Below are positions 36,501 to 47,788 of a stretch of 64,000 bases of DNA, one piece after another. How positions within the stretch are numbered: the stretch's first letter is position 1; each line of letters starts with the position of its first letter. A program made the translations under genes and the position numbers. The notes below the pieces were generated by a model. It searched no databases. It saw only the letters and a list, made by a program, of their open reading frames with translations, and was not told the origin of the DNA. Location: contig JAVHJL010000005.1 in the NCBI GenBank assembly GCA_036971715.1, positions 1,612,001 to 1,676,000 on the forward strand. The letters are read 5' to 3'. The DNA is from Arthrobotrys musiformis. Taxonomy: Eukaryota; Ascomycota; Orbiliomycetes; Orbiliales; Orbiliaceae.

Positions 36501-38226
36501 AGTGTACCTGGTGGTCCCCGCAGGGTACCTGGTATCCCGGTTGGCCCTCCATATCCTGTACCCCTACGTCACAGCTCTCGAAAGCTACCGCCATCGATTA
36601 CGAGCTCCCGCGCAAGCAGCCCGTCACCGATGCCTGGTGGTATCAGACGCACACGGAACTCCATTCGAAAGTCAAGGTCCGCATTGGGTCTGTCTCAGCC
36701 GCAAAACGGCTCCATCCGAACTAAATCACCCCCTCCGATGTCTTCGTTTTCGTCCATTACCCCAGAGAGCCCGATGGATATCCCGCCATTGCCCCGTGAT
36801 ACTATTCTGCCAAATTCGATGAATAGACCAAACTATGGACATAGATACCAAGACTCAAGTGTCACCGGAACAGCATCGATTGATAGCTCACAGCAACAAA
36901 CCAGCGTCGTAGACGCAATTGCTCAGACAATGGTCGGTGAGTTCCTATACAAGTATGTTAGGAAGAGATTTGGACAACAGGAAACTTTGGAGAAGGACGA
37001 TGGGGTTTCTGGCGTCAGACACAAGAGATGGGTTTGGGTGGCCCCGTATGAACGTGCTGTCATGTGGTCGACACGCCAGCCTACAAGTGGATCTGCTTTG
37101 ATGGGCAAATCCGGACGGAAATGTAAGTTCTTCGGAAACTCGTTGACTAGAATCATCGCTAACCATTTCCTAAACAGTGCTCATTCAATCCGTACTTGAT
37201 GTTAAAGACGAAGCTGCCCCACCAAAGGGTGTCACTCTCTTTAACCGCTCGATTCTCATCTTGACCCCCGCTCGTGCTCTCAAGTTTACAGCTGGATCCC
37301 AAGAAAGACACTACATCTGGTTGATGGCTCTCTCGTTCCTCGCTCACTCTTCTCAGTCTCCTGCGAATGGCCTTACTCTCCCACCCGCCCTACCATTCGA
37401 ATACGAACAACTCGCAAACCGCTCTGAAAGTGAGAGCAAGGGCAAAGAAAAGGCAACGGCTCCATCTTTCGTGTCCGGTGGCGACAGCGAATTCTATGGT
37501 GCCGGGCCTGCTTTCCAAAATCCCTTCTCTGCACGCGGCAGCTTCACTACTAATCACAGTTTCGCCTACTCCGGCGGCGGTTACTCTAATACCTACTCAA
37601 ATTCCAACGGTACAGTTGAGGATATCTATGGTGTTCCAAACCGTCGAACCAGCCGATATGGCAGCATTGTATCAGACGATAGCATCGCGGACTACCCCAC
37701 AGTCCGCAGACATGCAAGGAAACGCTCCAACACTGCGTACCCACGAATGCCACCCCCAAGAAATTTCGCATCTCCGACCTTCAGCGGCTTCTCCGGGACT
37801 CACAGGCCTTCCGATTCTATTAATTCCGATTTCAACTGCAACATCCCAATGTATCACGGTAATCAAGGAAATGATCGAGGCAGCATGATCTCCTATCAGC
37901 AAAGCCTCAGAGAAGGCGCTGGCAGTGCAGCTGGGAACTTCTTTGACGCAATCCCTAACAATGGCACTATGAGAATGGAGGCGTTCATCAGCGCTACCCC
38001 CAAAATCGGTGGCTATGAGGACGACGACTATTTCCCGGATCTTTCCAGAGCGTTCCACAGTGGACGGTCGAGTAACAGAAATAGTCGAACTTTTGCAGCG
38101 GCGAGAAATGGTTTCATCGACGCTTACGGAATAACCGACGACCCGTACAGCATTAGTCGGGGACGGTATAGTGAGGATGACGATGGGTCTTATCACCAGA
38201 GGAGGGATCTATTCGCAGGGTTTTGA
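33573..38226 (+). CDS. apsA: ApsA/Num1-type cortical nuclear-migration protein
   Basis: Cortical anchor that captures dynein and positions nuclei and mitochondria along hyphae. Exons 33573-37122 and 37178-38226 (55-bp intron, GTAAGT/AACAG) give 1532 residues, close to Aspergillus ApsA. Order: Ser/Arg-rich N-terminus; RRFTPTLHASLVAEILSLRRDLE, entering a coiled coil (about 90-260); a second coiled coil (about 385-510) ending in a Glu-rich run; Gln-Thr motifs at 622-709; a Pro-rich region with repeated MISPP/LISPP units (about 720-850); and a C-terminal PH domain (about 1112-1240, MVGEFLYKYVRKRFG, KRWVWVAPYERAVMWS, RHYIWLMALSFL) that would bind plasma-membrane phosphoinositide. The Ser/Tyr-rich tail contains many basic and phosphorylatable sites. 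The long Num1 tandem repeats of yeast are absent. The start is the first ATG. Confidence 0.94.
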
Positions 38227-39607
38227 AAAGCCTTTGTCCCTACTCGAAAAAACACCCCATCTTACAACCTTACGGAAGACACCACTTTTTACTTTATTAT
38301 ATATCATATATTTCTTTACGAGTATGTTAATCCCGGCTTTACGCAGATATACCTCTTGTTCACGGCGTTTACTCTTGCTTTTATCTCGATTGGATGTACA
38401 AAAAAATGTGGGATATATTGATTCCGAATCTTTTCACTTCTATGTTTTGGGCTTCTTGTTGACACAAAAGGGGCTTGCACGGTGTGCGGGAGTTCAAAGT
38501 CTATTTTTCCCTTTAAAGCTTTCCCTTTTCTCTTTTATATTTCTTCTCATGGTGTAATATTTTTTGTCTTTTACAATTTCATGTCGATGCCAGACGGATA
38601 ATTTTTTCTCTTTCTTCCCTAACATCTTATGATTGACCAGATCAGAAAGTCCTTCCTTAGTTCCTTTCTCTTTTTTTTTCATCTTTCTTTTACATGTGTA
38701 CTTTAAAGATCTACAGAGCTGTACCACTAGCTACAGATTTCCTTGAGTTTAATGGGTGGGATATACTAGGAAGGAAAAGTTACAAATGCAATGCAACTTG
38801 GGCTCGTCCAAAATATACTACTCAGATCGAGCCTTTATAGGATCCAGGTGCTCACTTATATGTATTCGATCGCAAATGTGCATATTTGGCGTGCATATGC
38901 GCATATGCATCCGGAACTCAAATTATTGATTCCTCATAGGTTATATGCTGCATATATGCACAATGTAAGCTACCTAATCGCGAAATTTCGAACCAATGGA
39001 CAAAACCAGAAATCGTTAGTTGTTATTACAGCATGCAGACAAGGCCCCTTATCATTTATATTTAGTCGAGAAATGCGATCATGGTGAATAACCGGGTTCC
39101 GTCCGTTTCGGTCTGGGGCGAACCGTCCATCCGCTTGGACATTCTTCCAAGGAGGATGGTTACCGCCTGATCCCGCAACCCCGCAATGGTCGGGACGGGC
39201 TTAGGTTAGTACTCCATAGCTGGAATCTCTGTACCACGTTAGACCCATCTGGTCCTGCGGCGGTGACCCAACCTCGTTACCACATCAAACAACTTGTGTA
39301 ACGGACACGCAACGCATAATTTCTACCACATTTGATTACGTAATTTAAGGCCTCATTCGCAATGAATCGGAGAGCGCCCGACCTAGACGTATATACTCTA
39401 GAGCTGCTAAAAAGGATATAGTACTACTATATTTACGGCTGGGGTATTTATGAATGAATGAGTTAATTAGGAAGTATCAATCGGAACCGATGGGAAGTGA
39501 TATTGTAACTACGTAGCTACGGGATTCGAGACAACGTAATCATTTATATGTATGCACATTCATGCGGAGTCTAGATACTAGCGGCAATGCAACGACTTAG
39601 CTCGGGC
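38227..39607. other. Convergent 3' region between apsA and the aminotransferase
   Basis: About 1.4 kb, T-rich after the apsA stop (T/C-rich 38280-38700). Short alternating purine-pyrimidine palindromes such as GCATATGCGCATATGC occur near 38893-38908. No gene recognised. Confidence 0.45.
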
Positions 39608-40934
39608 TCAGCCTTGATACTCATCAACAAAACTCTGTATGCACTGCAGAAAGCGATCGACCAGCTCGTCCGTATGAAATAAGTTTAGACAAATGAAGCC
39701 ACGGAATCCAATCATAAAGCCATGCTTCAACAAGTAGTAATAGAAAGATTCTCGGACGGCGTACCAACCGTCCCCTCGAAAGTGAACACCGATTTCGCTG
39801 CCATGCCCGGTGAAATACATTGTATCAAACCCGGTCTTTTCAACAATTTTCTGGGCGGATGCGCGAAGCTTTTCGCCTAGGTTGTTCAAGTTGAGAAGAG
39901 CTTCTGGGGTAACGAGTTTTGAAGCTGCAATCGCCGCTGTGAGGGTGAAAATATTCCCATTGAATGTTCCGGAGTGGACGAGGACTTTTTCTGGACCCTG
40001 CACATAAGGGTCGTAGAGGCTCATTATGCCCTCCTTGCCACCAAATGCACCGAATGGGAACCCACCCCCCATATACTTTCCAACGACGGTCATATCAGGG
40101 ACAATCCCCATACTGCCTTGCATTCCGTTAAAGTGGAGACGGGAGGTGACACACTCGTCAAAGATGAGAACGGCGCCAAGACTATCGGCTGCCTCGCGTA
40201 AGAAGACAAGGAATTCTTTTGATGCAGGTCGCACACCACCGGCACACTGCATGGGCTCCACAATTATAGCAGCAATATCAGCACTTAGGAAGGGTTTCGT
40301 GCCTTCGATATCATCGAATCTACCAATGATGTAGTCATGAGGTATGTTGAGAGGGTTCCCCTTGTCCGGAAAGCTCATTGTTCCGCCATGGTACCCACGA
40401 TCAAAAACCAGGATCTGGTGAATATCGCTCGAGTCAGCCCATTTATATACTAGCTTGATCTTGTTGAACGGAATGTTCATGATATACCTTTTTTCGCCCT
40501 GTGAAAACTAGTGCGGTGGCCAATGCATACATATTGGCCTCAGTTCCAGAATTACAGAACCGCATCTTCTCCATACTTGGGAACCTGTTCCGAATGATTT
40601 CCCCAAGTTCGGCTTCCTTTTGCGTGATACCGCCCAGTGCAAACCCGGTTAGAGGTATATTTTTCAGTGCCTCGTAGATCACAGGGTTCGAGTGCCCGTA
40701 CAAAGCTGCGGTGAAATCGGATACAAAGTCCGTGTAAACTTTTCCATCGACGGACGTGACTTCGCACCCATTGCCAGACTCTAGGACTAATGGGAATGGG
40801 AGCGATGTAAATACTGATCTCGTATTCCCACCAGGTAGGACTCCCAGCGCTCTTTCGAAAGCTTCTTGGGAGCGAGGGTTTGATGCAACAAACTCTTCTA
40901 CTAACGTTTCTTTTGAGAGCATTTTGGGGAACAA
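39608..40934 (-). CDS. Class-III PLP aminotransferase, glutamate-1-semialdehyde 2,1-aminomutase-like
   Basis: Exons 40934-40488 and 40414-39608, with a 73-bp intron (donor GTATATC, acceptor CACCAG) that restores the family sequence FTGRKK-ILVF-DRGYHGG, give 417 residues. Fold type I PLP enzyme: SGTEANMYAL binds the cofactor phosphate, FDE (Asp235) pairs with the pyridine nitrogen, and Lys262 in VVGKYMGGGFP forms the Schiff base. LPGGNTRSV and HSGTFNGN are aminomutase-subgroup motifs. Ascomycetes make ALA from glycine, so a role in tetrapyrrole synthesis is unlikely; fungal members usually belong to specialised metabolism, acting on an unknown amino or keto acid. It is transcribed divergently from the ammonia-lyase gene 2 kb away. 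ATG at 40922 is an alternative start. Confidence 0.92.
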
Positions 40935-41097
40935 ATAAGAGGTCTTCTTTCGATAAGCTTATAAGGAATACTGTTTTTTTTCTCTTTGGCGTATTGGCAG
41001 AAATTTCAATAAAGGTACTAGAACAAATGAGTATGACAATTTATAAATTTAAGGAATCTAGGCGGCGACAGGATCGATATTCAAAGCTTTAGGAGGA

Positions 41098-41301
41098 ATG
41101 AGCAGCAAAACCACAACACCAACGAAGGGTTCCAATTTTATATCTTCTTTCGCACGCGCAGTCATCACGATATTAGCTATGGTATCGGCTGTACTTGGCG
41201 TATACGTAGATTATCAACTCTTGACGAAATCCCAACTGCATGAGGAATTTAAACAACAGTTCGAATTTCTACTTGGTAAGGGGGTAGGAATCAGGCTTTA
41301 A
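41098..41301 (+). CDS. Possible small single-pass membrane protein
   Basis: A 67-codon ORF with no family recognised. It has a Ser/Thr/Lys-rich start (MSSKTTTPTKGSNF), one clear hydrophobic helix (about residues 20-41, AVITILAMVSAVLGVYVDYQLL), and an amphipathic C-terminus with charged residues (LHEEFKQQFEFLLGKG). The layout is that of a real small membrane protein, not of random AT-rich sequence, and it lies alone between the aminotransferase and the lyase. Codon use looks unremarkable. It could be chance, or the first exon of something longer (GTAAGG follows at about 41276). Transcript evidence would decide. Confidence 0.35.
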   Translation: MSSKTTTPTKGSNFISSFARAVITILAMVSAVLGVYVDYQLLTKSQLHEEFKQQFEFLLGKGVGIRL

Positions 41302-42760
41302 CTTAATTGAAATTTAAGTTTCCACTAGCACCTCCAAGCGCCGCCTCCTACCGGTATCCACTTCTGCGACTATTAGAAGAATGCTGGGCCATAACCGATG
41401 CGGGGCAAAGGTTTTGTGATGTTGATATATAGCCTAGGCATCGAAATCGCAAGTCCGAGTTGATATAAGTCATTCGATTCGAGAAGTATGCACTCAGCTC
41501 AGGTCCAGCCTACACGAAGGCGTTAGCAGTCTAGACCAATAATATACGACCAAGCAACATAGCCTCGTTTCGAAGAGTCAGGTTGTAGAGGTATCCTTTT
41601 GTGACGTCTGGGAACGGGACCAGGTTGTAGTTATAATGGTAGACCTCTATAACGTGCTCAGGACCCTGGTCTATAGTACGACACTGTATATGCATATGCA
41701 TGCGTATGTACATTCCACGGCATGGATTCGAGGCTAGGCATTCAACACAGTCGACGTGAAATCAATGATATCAGGATATTATACTTGACTAGCTAGCTAC
41801 AGTTGTGTGCGTTTTGTGGTCGATGACATGTAGATACCGTAGGGGAAATCGAGTGTTTTCTGGAATGGTATACCGGTAAATCCGCCCCCAAAGGTTAAGT
41901 CGGCTCCTGGAGGGATTAAGACGACTAATATGCTTTATAAAACGTCTTAACCTTAAAAGTGGTCGAAAAAATGCATCAAAACCCCTATGGTACATATATA
42001 TCGCATCTAAGATCATATGAAGGTTTAAATTTATATATTTATAAATTGTATCGGTTGCATTGGCCTGTCACGGGTACTCGAGACATCGGCGCTTGCCTGC
42101 GGCATCGCCAGACGGCCCACTTCGTTCCGTCTCCGTGGCCTAGTAGTTCTTATCTTCCTGCAGCCCAATAGTATAGTATGCTAGGCTAGGCTTCTCCACA
42201 ATAGCTAGCTTGCTAGCTACGTGTACCGACATGTCGACAAGCCGTAGCGGTGCACAGACCGCCTAAACCCACCCCATCGGCCTGATATGCAAGTTCGTCT
42301 ACTCGCATCTAGATATCTTTGATCTTTCTATCTAGAGTGTAGTACCAGCGGCTCCCCCATTAAGTAACATTGGCATCAGGTTTTGCAGGTCTACGAAATG
42401 TGTGTATGCGCCCCCATGGCCCCATAATCCATCGGACTTTGTTGCATGAGCTGAATTCATGAAGTGATTTTTGTCGACCGAAGCCGGCTTGGACCCTGCG
42501 TGGCTTCTAGCTAGTTCTAAATTGGCCTCGTAGTCTAGCTAGGTTATATTAGCTCTCGGAATCGACCTTGTGAATTTCTTCGAGTCGAGGAATGTGGTTT
42601 TTTAAGTGACCGCGGGTACACGAAATATCAGTCGCCCCCTGAGAACGAGGCCAGTCGCCCCGCACCCGATGTATTATACCGCTGTATTAATATCGCTTGT
42701 TTGTGACTTAAGATGTGGGGAGCTATAGCTATTCCACCAGGGCTTGGTCGCTCGATGTTC

Positions 42761-42767
42761 TATAAAG
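42761..42767 (+). promoter_or_regulatory. TATA box of the ammonia-lyase gene
   Basis: TATAAAG about 190 bp before the ATG at 42950, followed by a pyrimidine-rich stretch (ttttcctccct). Spacing leaves a plausible leader of about 150 nt. Position-based inference. Confidence 0.5.
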
Positions 42768-42949
42768 ACCCGGGTTTTCCTCCCTAAGACATCACTTCGA
42801 TATCACCAGCTCTCGTAGAAATCAAAAGCGCTTGCGTATATATATTTTCCGCGGTCTTTATACATATATCTCTACAGCGGCAACTCGATCTCCTACTTTC
42901 AAAGTTCATCTTGCTCTAGCTCTCGTTTTTACAAGATCAATCTTTCATT

Positions 42950-45226
42950 ATGACTGCAAAAGTGGCATCCTCCCACCTGACCGGTACCTTGGGTATCTGG
43001 GACAAGCTCGATATGCTTAGGCTAGATAATGATCTTAGCTTGGATGGAATGTCGCTGGATATTGCTAGTGTCATAGCAGTTGCTCGGTAAGTTTATGAAT
43101 CGATGCGGGGAAATATTGAGAGTATATGGATGATCATATGAAAGCTCACATTTTGGGATTTTGAATTAGTGAAAACCATTCCGCGCGTATCTCGCCGGAT
43201 CCGAAAGTTTCGAACCGTGTTATTGCTGGTGTCAAAACACTTCACGAATACCTGGAGAAGGGTTACTTTATATATGGTAATAGACTATCTTGCCCCCGCA
43301 TGGTGCTTTGGGACCGCAACTAATATCATTTCTGCAGGCGTAAACACTGGGTTCGGCGGCAATGCTGACTCTCGGACTCCTGAAGTCGGCAAGCTGCAAC
43401 AGGCGCTGTTACAACTCACCCAAACGGGGATTATGACCGAAAATGGCAACCTTCACGGCAGCTTGGGTACACTACCACTTAGTTGGGTTCGTGCCTCGAT
43501 CTTTGTGCGCTGCAATCATCTTTTGCGGGGTCACTCTGGCGTGCGTCTGGACATTATCAAGGCTATGTTGGAGCTCCTGCGCAACAATCTTACGCCCATT
43601 ATCCCAATGCGCGGCTCGATTTCTGCGTCGGGAGACCTCATGCCGTTGTCATATATCGTCGGGGTGTTGGAGGGGAACCCTGATATCAAGGTCTACTGGG
43701 ACTGCAAGCCCGAGCCTCGTATCTTATCAGCCCCAGAGGCCTTGCAAACTATAGGGATAGAACCTTTCGTCTTGGGCCCCAAAGAGGGGTTAGGGCTTAT
43801 CAATGGGGCTGCCCCCTCTGCCGCTGTTGGCAGTCTTGCGGTATACGACGCGAACCGGCTCGCCATTTTGTCACAAGTCCTGACGGCGATGACATGCGAG
43901 GCCATGCTGGGGAATGCGGAGAATTACCACGAGTTCCCAGCCGCGATTCGGCCCCATCCCGGGCAAATCGAGGTTGCGGCTAACATCCGTGAAGTCCTCG
44001 AGGGTTCAAAGCTTGTCGAGATATCGGCGGCGAAGGACCATTTCCGACAAGGGCTCTTCCAAGATCGTTATGCTCTCCGCGGCGCATCCCAATGGCTGGG
44101 ACCACAGCTTGAGGATTTGGAGTTATCCATGAAACAGATCACCACGGAGCTGAACTCCACTCAGGACAATCCAGTTATCGATTCAGAGTCCGGAGAAATA
44201 TTCTTTTGCTGCAACTTCCAAGCCGCATCTGTTACAACCGCTATGGAAAAGACCCGCGGAGCGTTGCAGATGATGGGGAAGTTGCTGTTTAGCTATTCAT
44301 CTGAGCTTATCAACCCTGACCTTAGCAAGGGATTGCCTCCAAACTTGGTAGCAGATGAGCCGAGTTTGTCGTTCACCATGAAGGGTGTGGACATTAATAT
44401 GGCAGCATACCTGTCCGAACTTGGATGGCTTACGCATTCCGTTACGCCGCATGTGCAGTCCGCGGAGATGCACAACCAACCGATTAACTCCTTGGCTTTG
44501 ATTTCAGCGAGGTACACAATGCAAGCCGTGGAGTTGGTTTCGATGATGTCCGCCTGCCTTCTTTACGTCGCATGTCAAGCGCTGGATCTCCGTGTCAGAG
44601 ACCTGACATTCATGGAGGCCCTCAAAGAGGAGCTGAAGAATATTATAGAGGAGACCCTGGGCCATCTAGGCGAGGAGAAGGAGGAATTTCAACAAAGCAT
44701 CAAGGTGGCAGTCGTTCGTTCCTGGCGCGATTCCTCCCGAGAAGACTTGCACATCCGTATTCGCAATATGTCCGATTCTATAGCCGCGGCTTGGCTGACA
44801 CTCTCCCATAAAACCGCGGCGAACGCCTCCATCGAACATCTCAAGTTGGTTCAGGACCATATTTCCCAACAGGCAGAGGCATTATTCAAGGCAGCACAGC
44901 AGAAGTCATTTGATGGTGAGCTAGATACAGGGTCATACCTGGGTGTTTCGTCCAAGCTACTATATAATTTCGTCAGAAAAGAGTTGGGTGTACCATTCCA
45001 CTGCGGGCTGGTAGAGCACCCAACGGTGAAGGGAGATGATGTTCCAAACCGCGAGAGGAAGACTACTGGATCCTGGATCTCGAAGATCTTTGAGGCGATA
45101 GTAGATGGCAGAATCCAGACTCCCCTCAGGAAGGCTTATACCGAAGGATACCAGAATGGCGTTGTGAATGGCGATAAGGGCGGAGCTACGAGGGTGCGAG
45201 ACAAGAATTACGGAAAACCAATATGA
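42950..45226 (+). CDS. PAL: Phenylalanine/histidine ammonia-lyase family enzyme (MIO-dependent)
   Basis: Exons 42950-43086, 43170-43276 and 43338-45226 (introns 83 and 61 bp) give 710 residues, the fungal/plant PAL length (bacterial HAL is about 510). The MIO electrophile forms from Ala178-Ser179-Gly180 in ISASGDLMPLSYI. The catalytic Tyr81 is in FIYGVNTGFGG. Other family blocks: RGHSGVRLDII, GLGLINGAAPSAA, TQDNPVIDSESGEIF, CNFQAASVT. The C-terminal shielding region (about 530-640) is typical of PAL. It should convert phenylalanine (or tyrosine) to cinnamate (or coumarate) and ammonia; an aminomutase activity cannot be excluded by sequence. Substrate choice cannot be read with confidence: the usual selectivity position aligns near GNLHGSLG. 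It is paired head-to-head with the class-III aminotransferase. Confidence 0.93.
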
Positions 45227-47788
45227 AGAGGTTGCATTACAGCGAGATAAGGCAGCTCGCAAAGTAGATATCATCTTTGTGCCGATGTAGACTATTTTAT
45301 TCTTAGATTCATTTTGTAGAAGTTCTCAAATTTCAAAGTTGTGTGGTATTTTGGTCTCAATATGTGTTTCCCAACTCTGCTATCTTCGAGAGTTCCACTT
45401 AAACTTCATCTAAACCAATCAGCGAAAACCTCATCACGCCCAACTAAAGCTAATCTGGTAAACCCCTCATGACTTTCTGCTCCCAGAAAAGTAGCCACTC
45501 TGAAGCCACCGGCTCAAAAGATGTTAGTTGACCTCGAACTAAATCCTAAAATCTGTGCGGTGACATGTCACTCGAGACTGTCAAATTGAACCGTCTCCTC
45601 ATCACGCTATTGTCCTCAAAACCTGAGACCCAAATGCATCATCGATGCTTATACATACATGCAAACGTGCAAACATTAAACACCAACCGCCGTCGTATCC
45701 GGCGCGGACTCGCCTGCAGCCGAAAGGGGAACACAGTCCCATCGCCTCGTCTGATCCAATGAACAGCCGTTTGCTGTCAGCACCTTCCTATTTCGTCGCA
45801 GGTTGCTGTGGTGAATTGAAGTACGAGGCCAAGACGGCCAAAATGAGCGGCCTCTTGGCCTGCAGTGTGTGGTTGTCCACCTAAAACTTGAATTTTCGGG
45901 GCCATGGAACGACCAAGTAGCAAGCTCTCTTGGCTTTTGAGCTTGCTTCACGATCTGGTTGGTGTGTGTGGTAACCAGATGGAACATCGGAGGCCGCAGG
46001 TGGGACAAACAGATTTCCTGACTGGCGCGAAGAAGGGTGTGTGCATCAGATCGTGGGATATGCCGTACATGTGAATTAATTATGTCACTGGGGCATTCCC
46101 ACTATTTGGTACCTCTTGCGCTCCTTCTTTGACTTGAACTTGATTTCCTCCTTGTCCTTTGGGTTCCAATAATTATCATCGAGGAGGGGGGCAAAAAGAC
46201 GACATCCACCTCCACTCATTCGATTTCATCATAGGCCAGCACATTCTTTGGCTACGAATTCCCATACGCCCATAAGCATCCATTCGACAGGTGTGCATGT
46301 GCATGATCTACGCTGACGACTTACGAAGCGACGAAACGAACTGAAATCGAAGGCATTGCCTAGAGGCTTGATAGAGTAATCGATCCTCAGGACCAGCATC
46401 TCATCGAACTTTAGCCTGTCGCACCTTGCGCTGAAGGATTGTATTTACTTGTTTGGATTGTCGACTGCGACCGCAAGTTGCTTTGTTCGACGGATACTTA
46501 ATCACTCGCATTCCTTTCGGTGCCTCCATATCTTATGGCCTTTACCCCATAACGATCTTACATATTACCCGTTCGACGTTCATTCTGGATCCCCTCGATA
46601 TCTATCGATAACATTGCATTGACGGCAATTCTTGACGGTAACTCCGAAACTTCACTAACGCTTCAACGAAAAAAGAACGAAATCCCTGTCCCACCTGCAA
46701 CCTCCAGCTCCGGTTACGAGACTACTGCAACCTAAATCTTGGACACTGCACAATCCTCAGATCAGGCGAGAACCTTTTTGTTTTATTTTTATTTTATCAC
46801 TACTGCCATCTCAGCAGCTGTCTTTCCATTCGATAGACCGATTGAAGGTTTCGTGCGGTGGTAGTATTAGGAAGCGCCCCAGAGCCAGGTTCCCTTTTGC
46901 GCCTAATAGCCAAGTCAGCCCATCCATTTTAACCAGGTTGAATGCTCTTCGACGAAACGAGCGACTCAATTCCACTCTCCCTATTGCTTTCCCCTTGAGA
47001 GGAGAAGGTCGCTATCTTAATTTTCTAGAAGCAAGAACCTTTTCTACGAATATTCTCGAGTAACGACTTTCCCTTCCTGTCCCCCATCTCCTATTCGTTT
47101 CGATATATCCATTTTGCCAACGTCCCCAACGGCCGCTATTTAAAATCCAACAGCCGGTTGAATTTCTGCTGCCGTTGCATCGAGCTTGGTTGAGGTCTAG
47201 TGGCTTAGCAACCGCCACTGCGAAACAGCAACCAACAACCGGGGCCTGGACTCGGACCTCAGGAGCCCGCAGCTTCAAGTTGCCATACCAATTTGCCGTG
47301 TAAGTTGTCGCCTGTTTTCCTTCTCCTTTGCGTCCGTTTTATTTTATTTTATTTTGCCGTTTGGAGCTATTTATACTGCTTTCCAATTATGTAATCACAT
47401 TGATCCTCGACACGAGACTGATAATCCAATCAATCCCTTAGCCCGGTGGACTTACACAACGGTCTGACAGCCCTCAGGGACAGCTTCTATATCCTTAAAT
47501 CCTTGCGCCGCCATGAGATATCGGCCCTTCGCTGAACCAATCCTTCCTTTATAATCTCTACCCGACATTCCCTGTCCGACGCCCGTCCATTTCTAACCGA
47601 CGGCCAGATATTTAGCGGCAAAAAAATCATTCTCCGACATCTCACTTAGCCCGATATCGATTGACCGACTGCTGCCGTTTACGCTTCTTTCTTCCTTCTA
47701 CGCAAGCTTAACATATTACGCAAGAAAAAGACGGGATCGTTCCCGCCAAGTTTTTGAGGCGGATAAGCCGAAATAGCGGCAAGGCGCA
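45227..47788. other. Intergenic and long leader of the NIPA gene
   Basis: 2.6 kb with no supported gene. The right half (46.3-47.78 kb) is pyrimidine-rich and could contain a long 5' UTR or non-coding exons for the downstream transporter. ORFs (45676-46008, 47012-47278) lack family features. Confidence 0.45.

Larger units (their letters stand above)
40935..42949. other. Divergent promoter region, aminotransferase / ammonia-lyase
   Basis: 2.0-kb spacer between two divergent enzyme genes. It holds the small ORF at 41098-41301 and a TATA box before the lyase. CCTAGG/GCTAGC-type short palindromes are frequent (42180-42230). Otherwise nothing is recognised. Confidence 0.5.

Noticed and set aside
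40415..40487. Alternative start MNIPFNKIK for the aminotransferase C-terminal part
   Set aside because: This stretch is an intron; removing it restores the conserved GRKK-ILVF junction.
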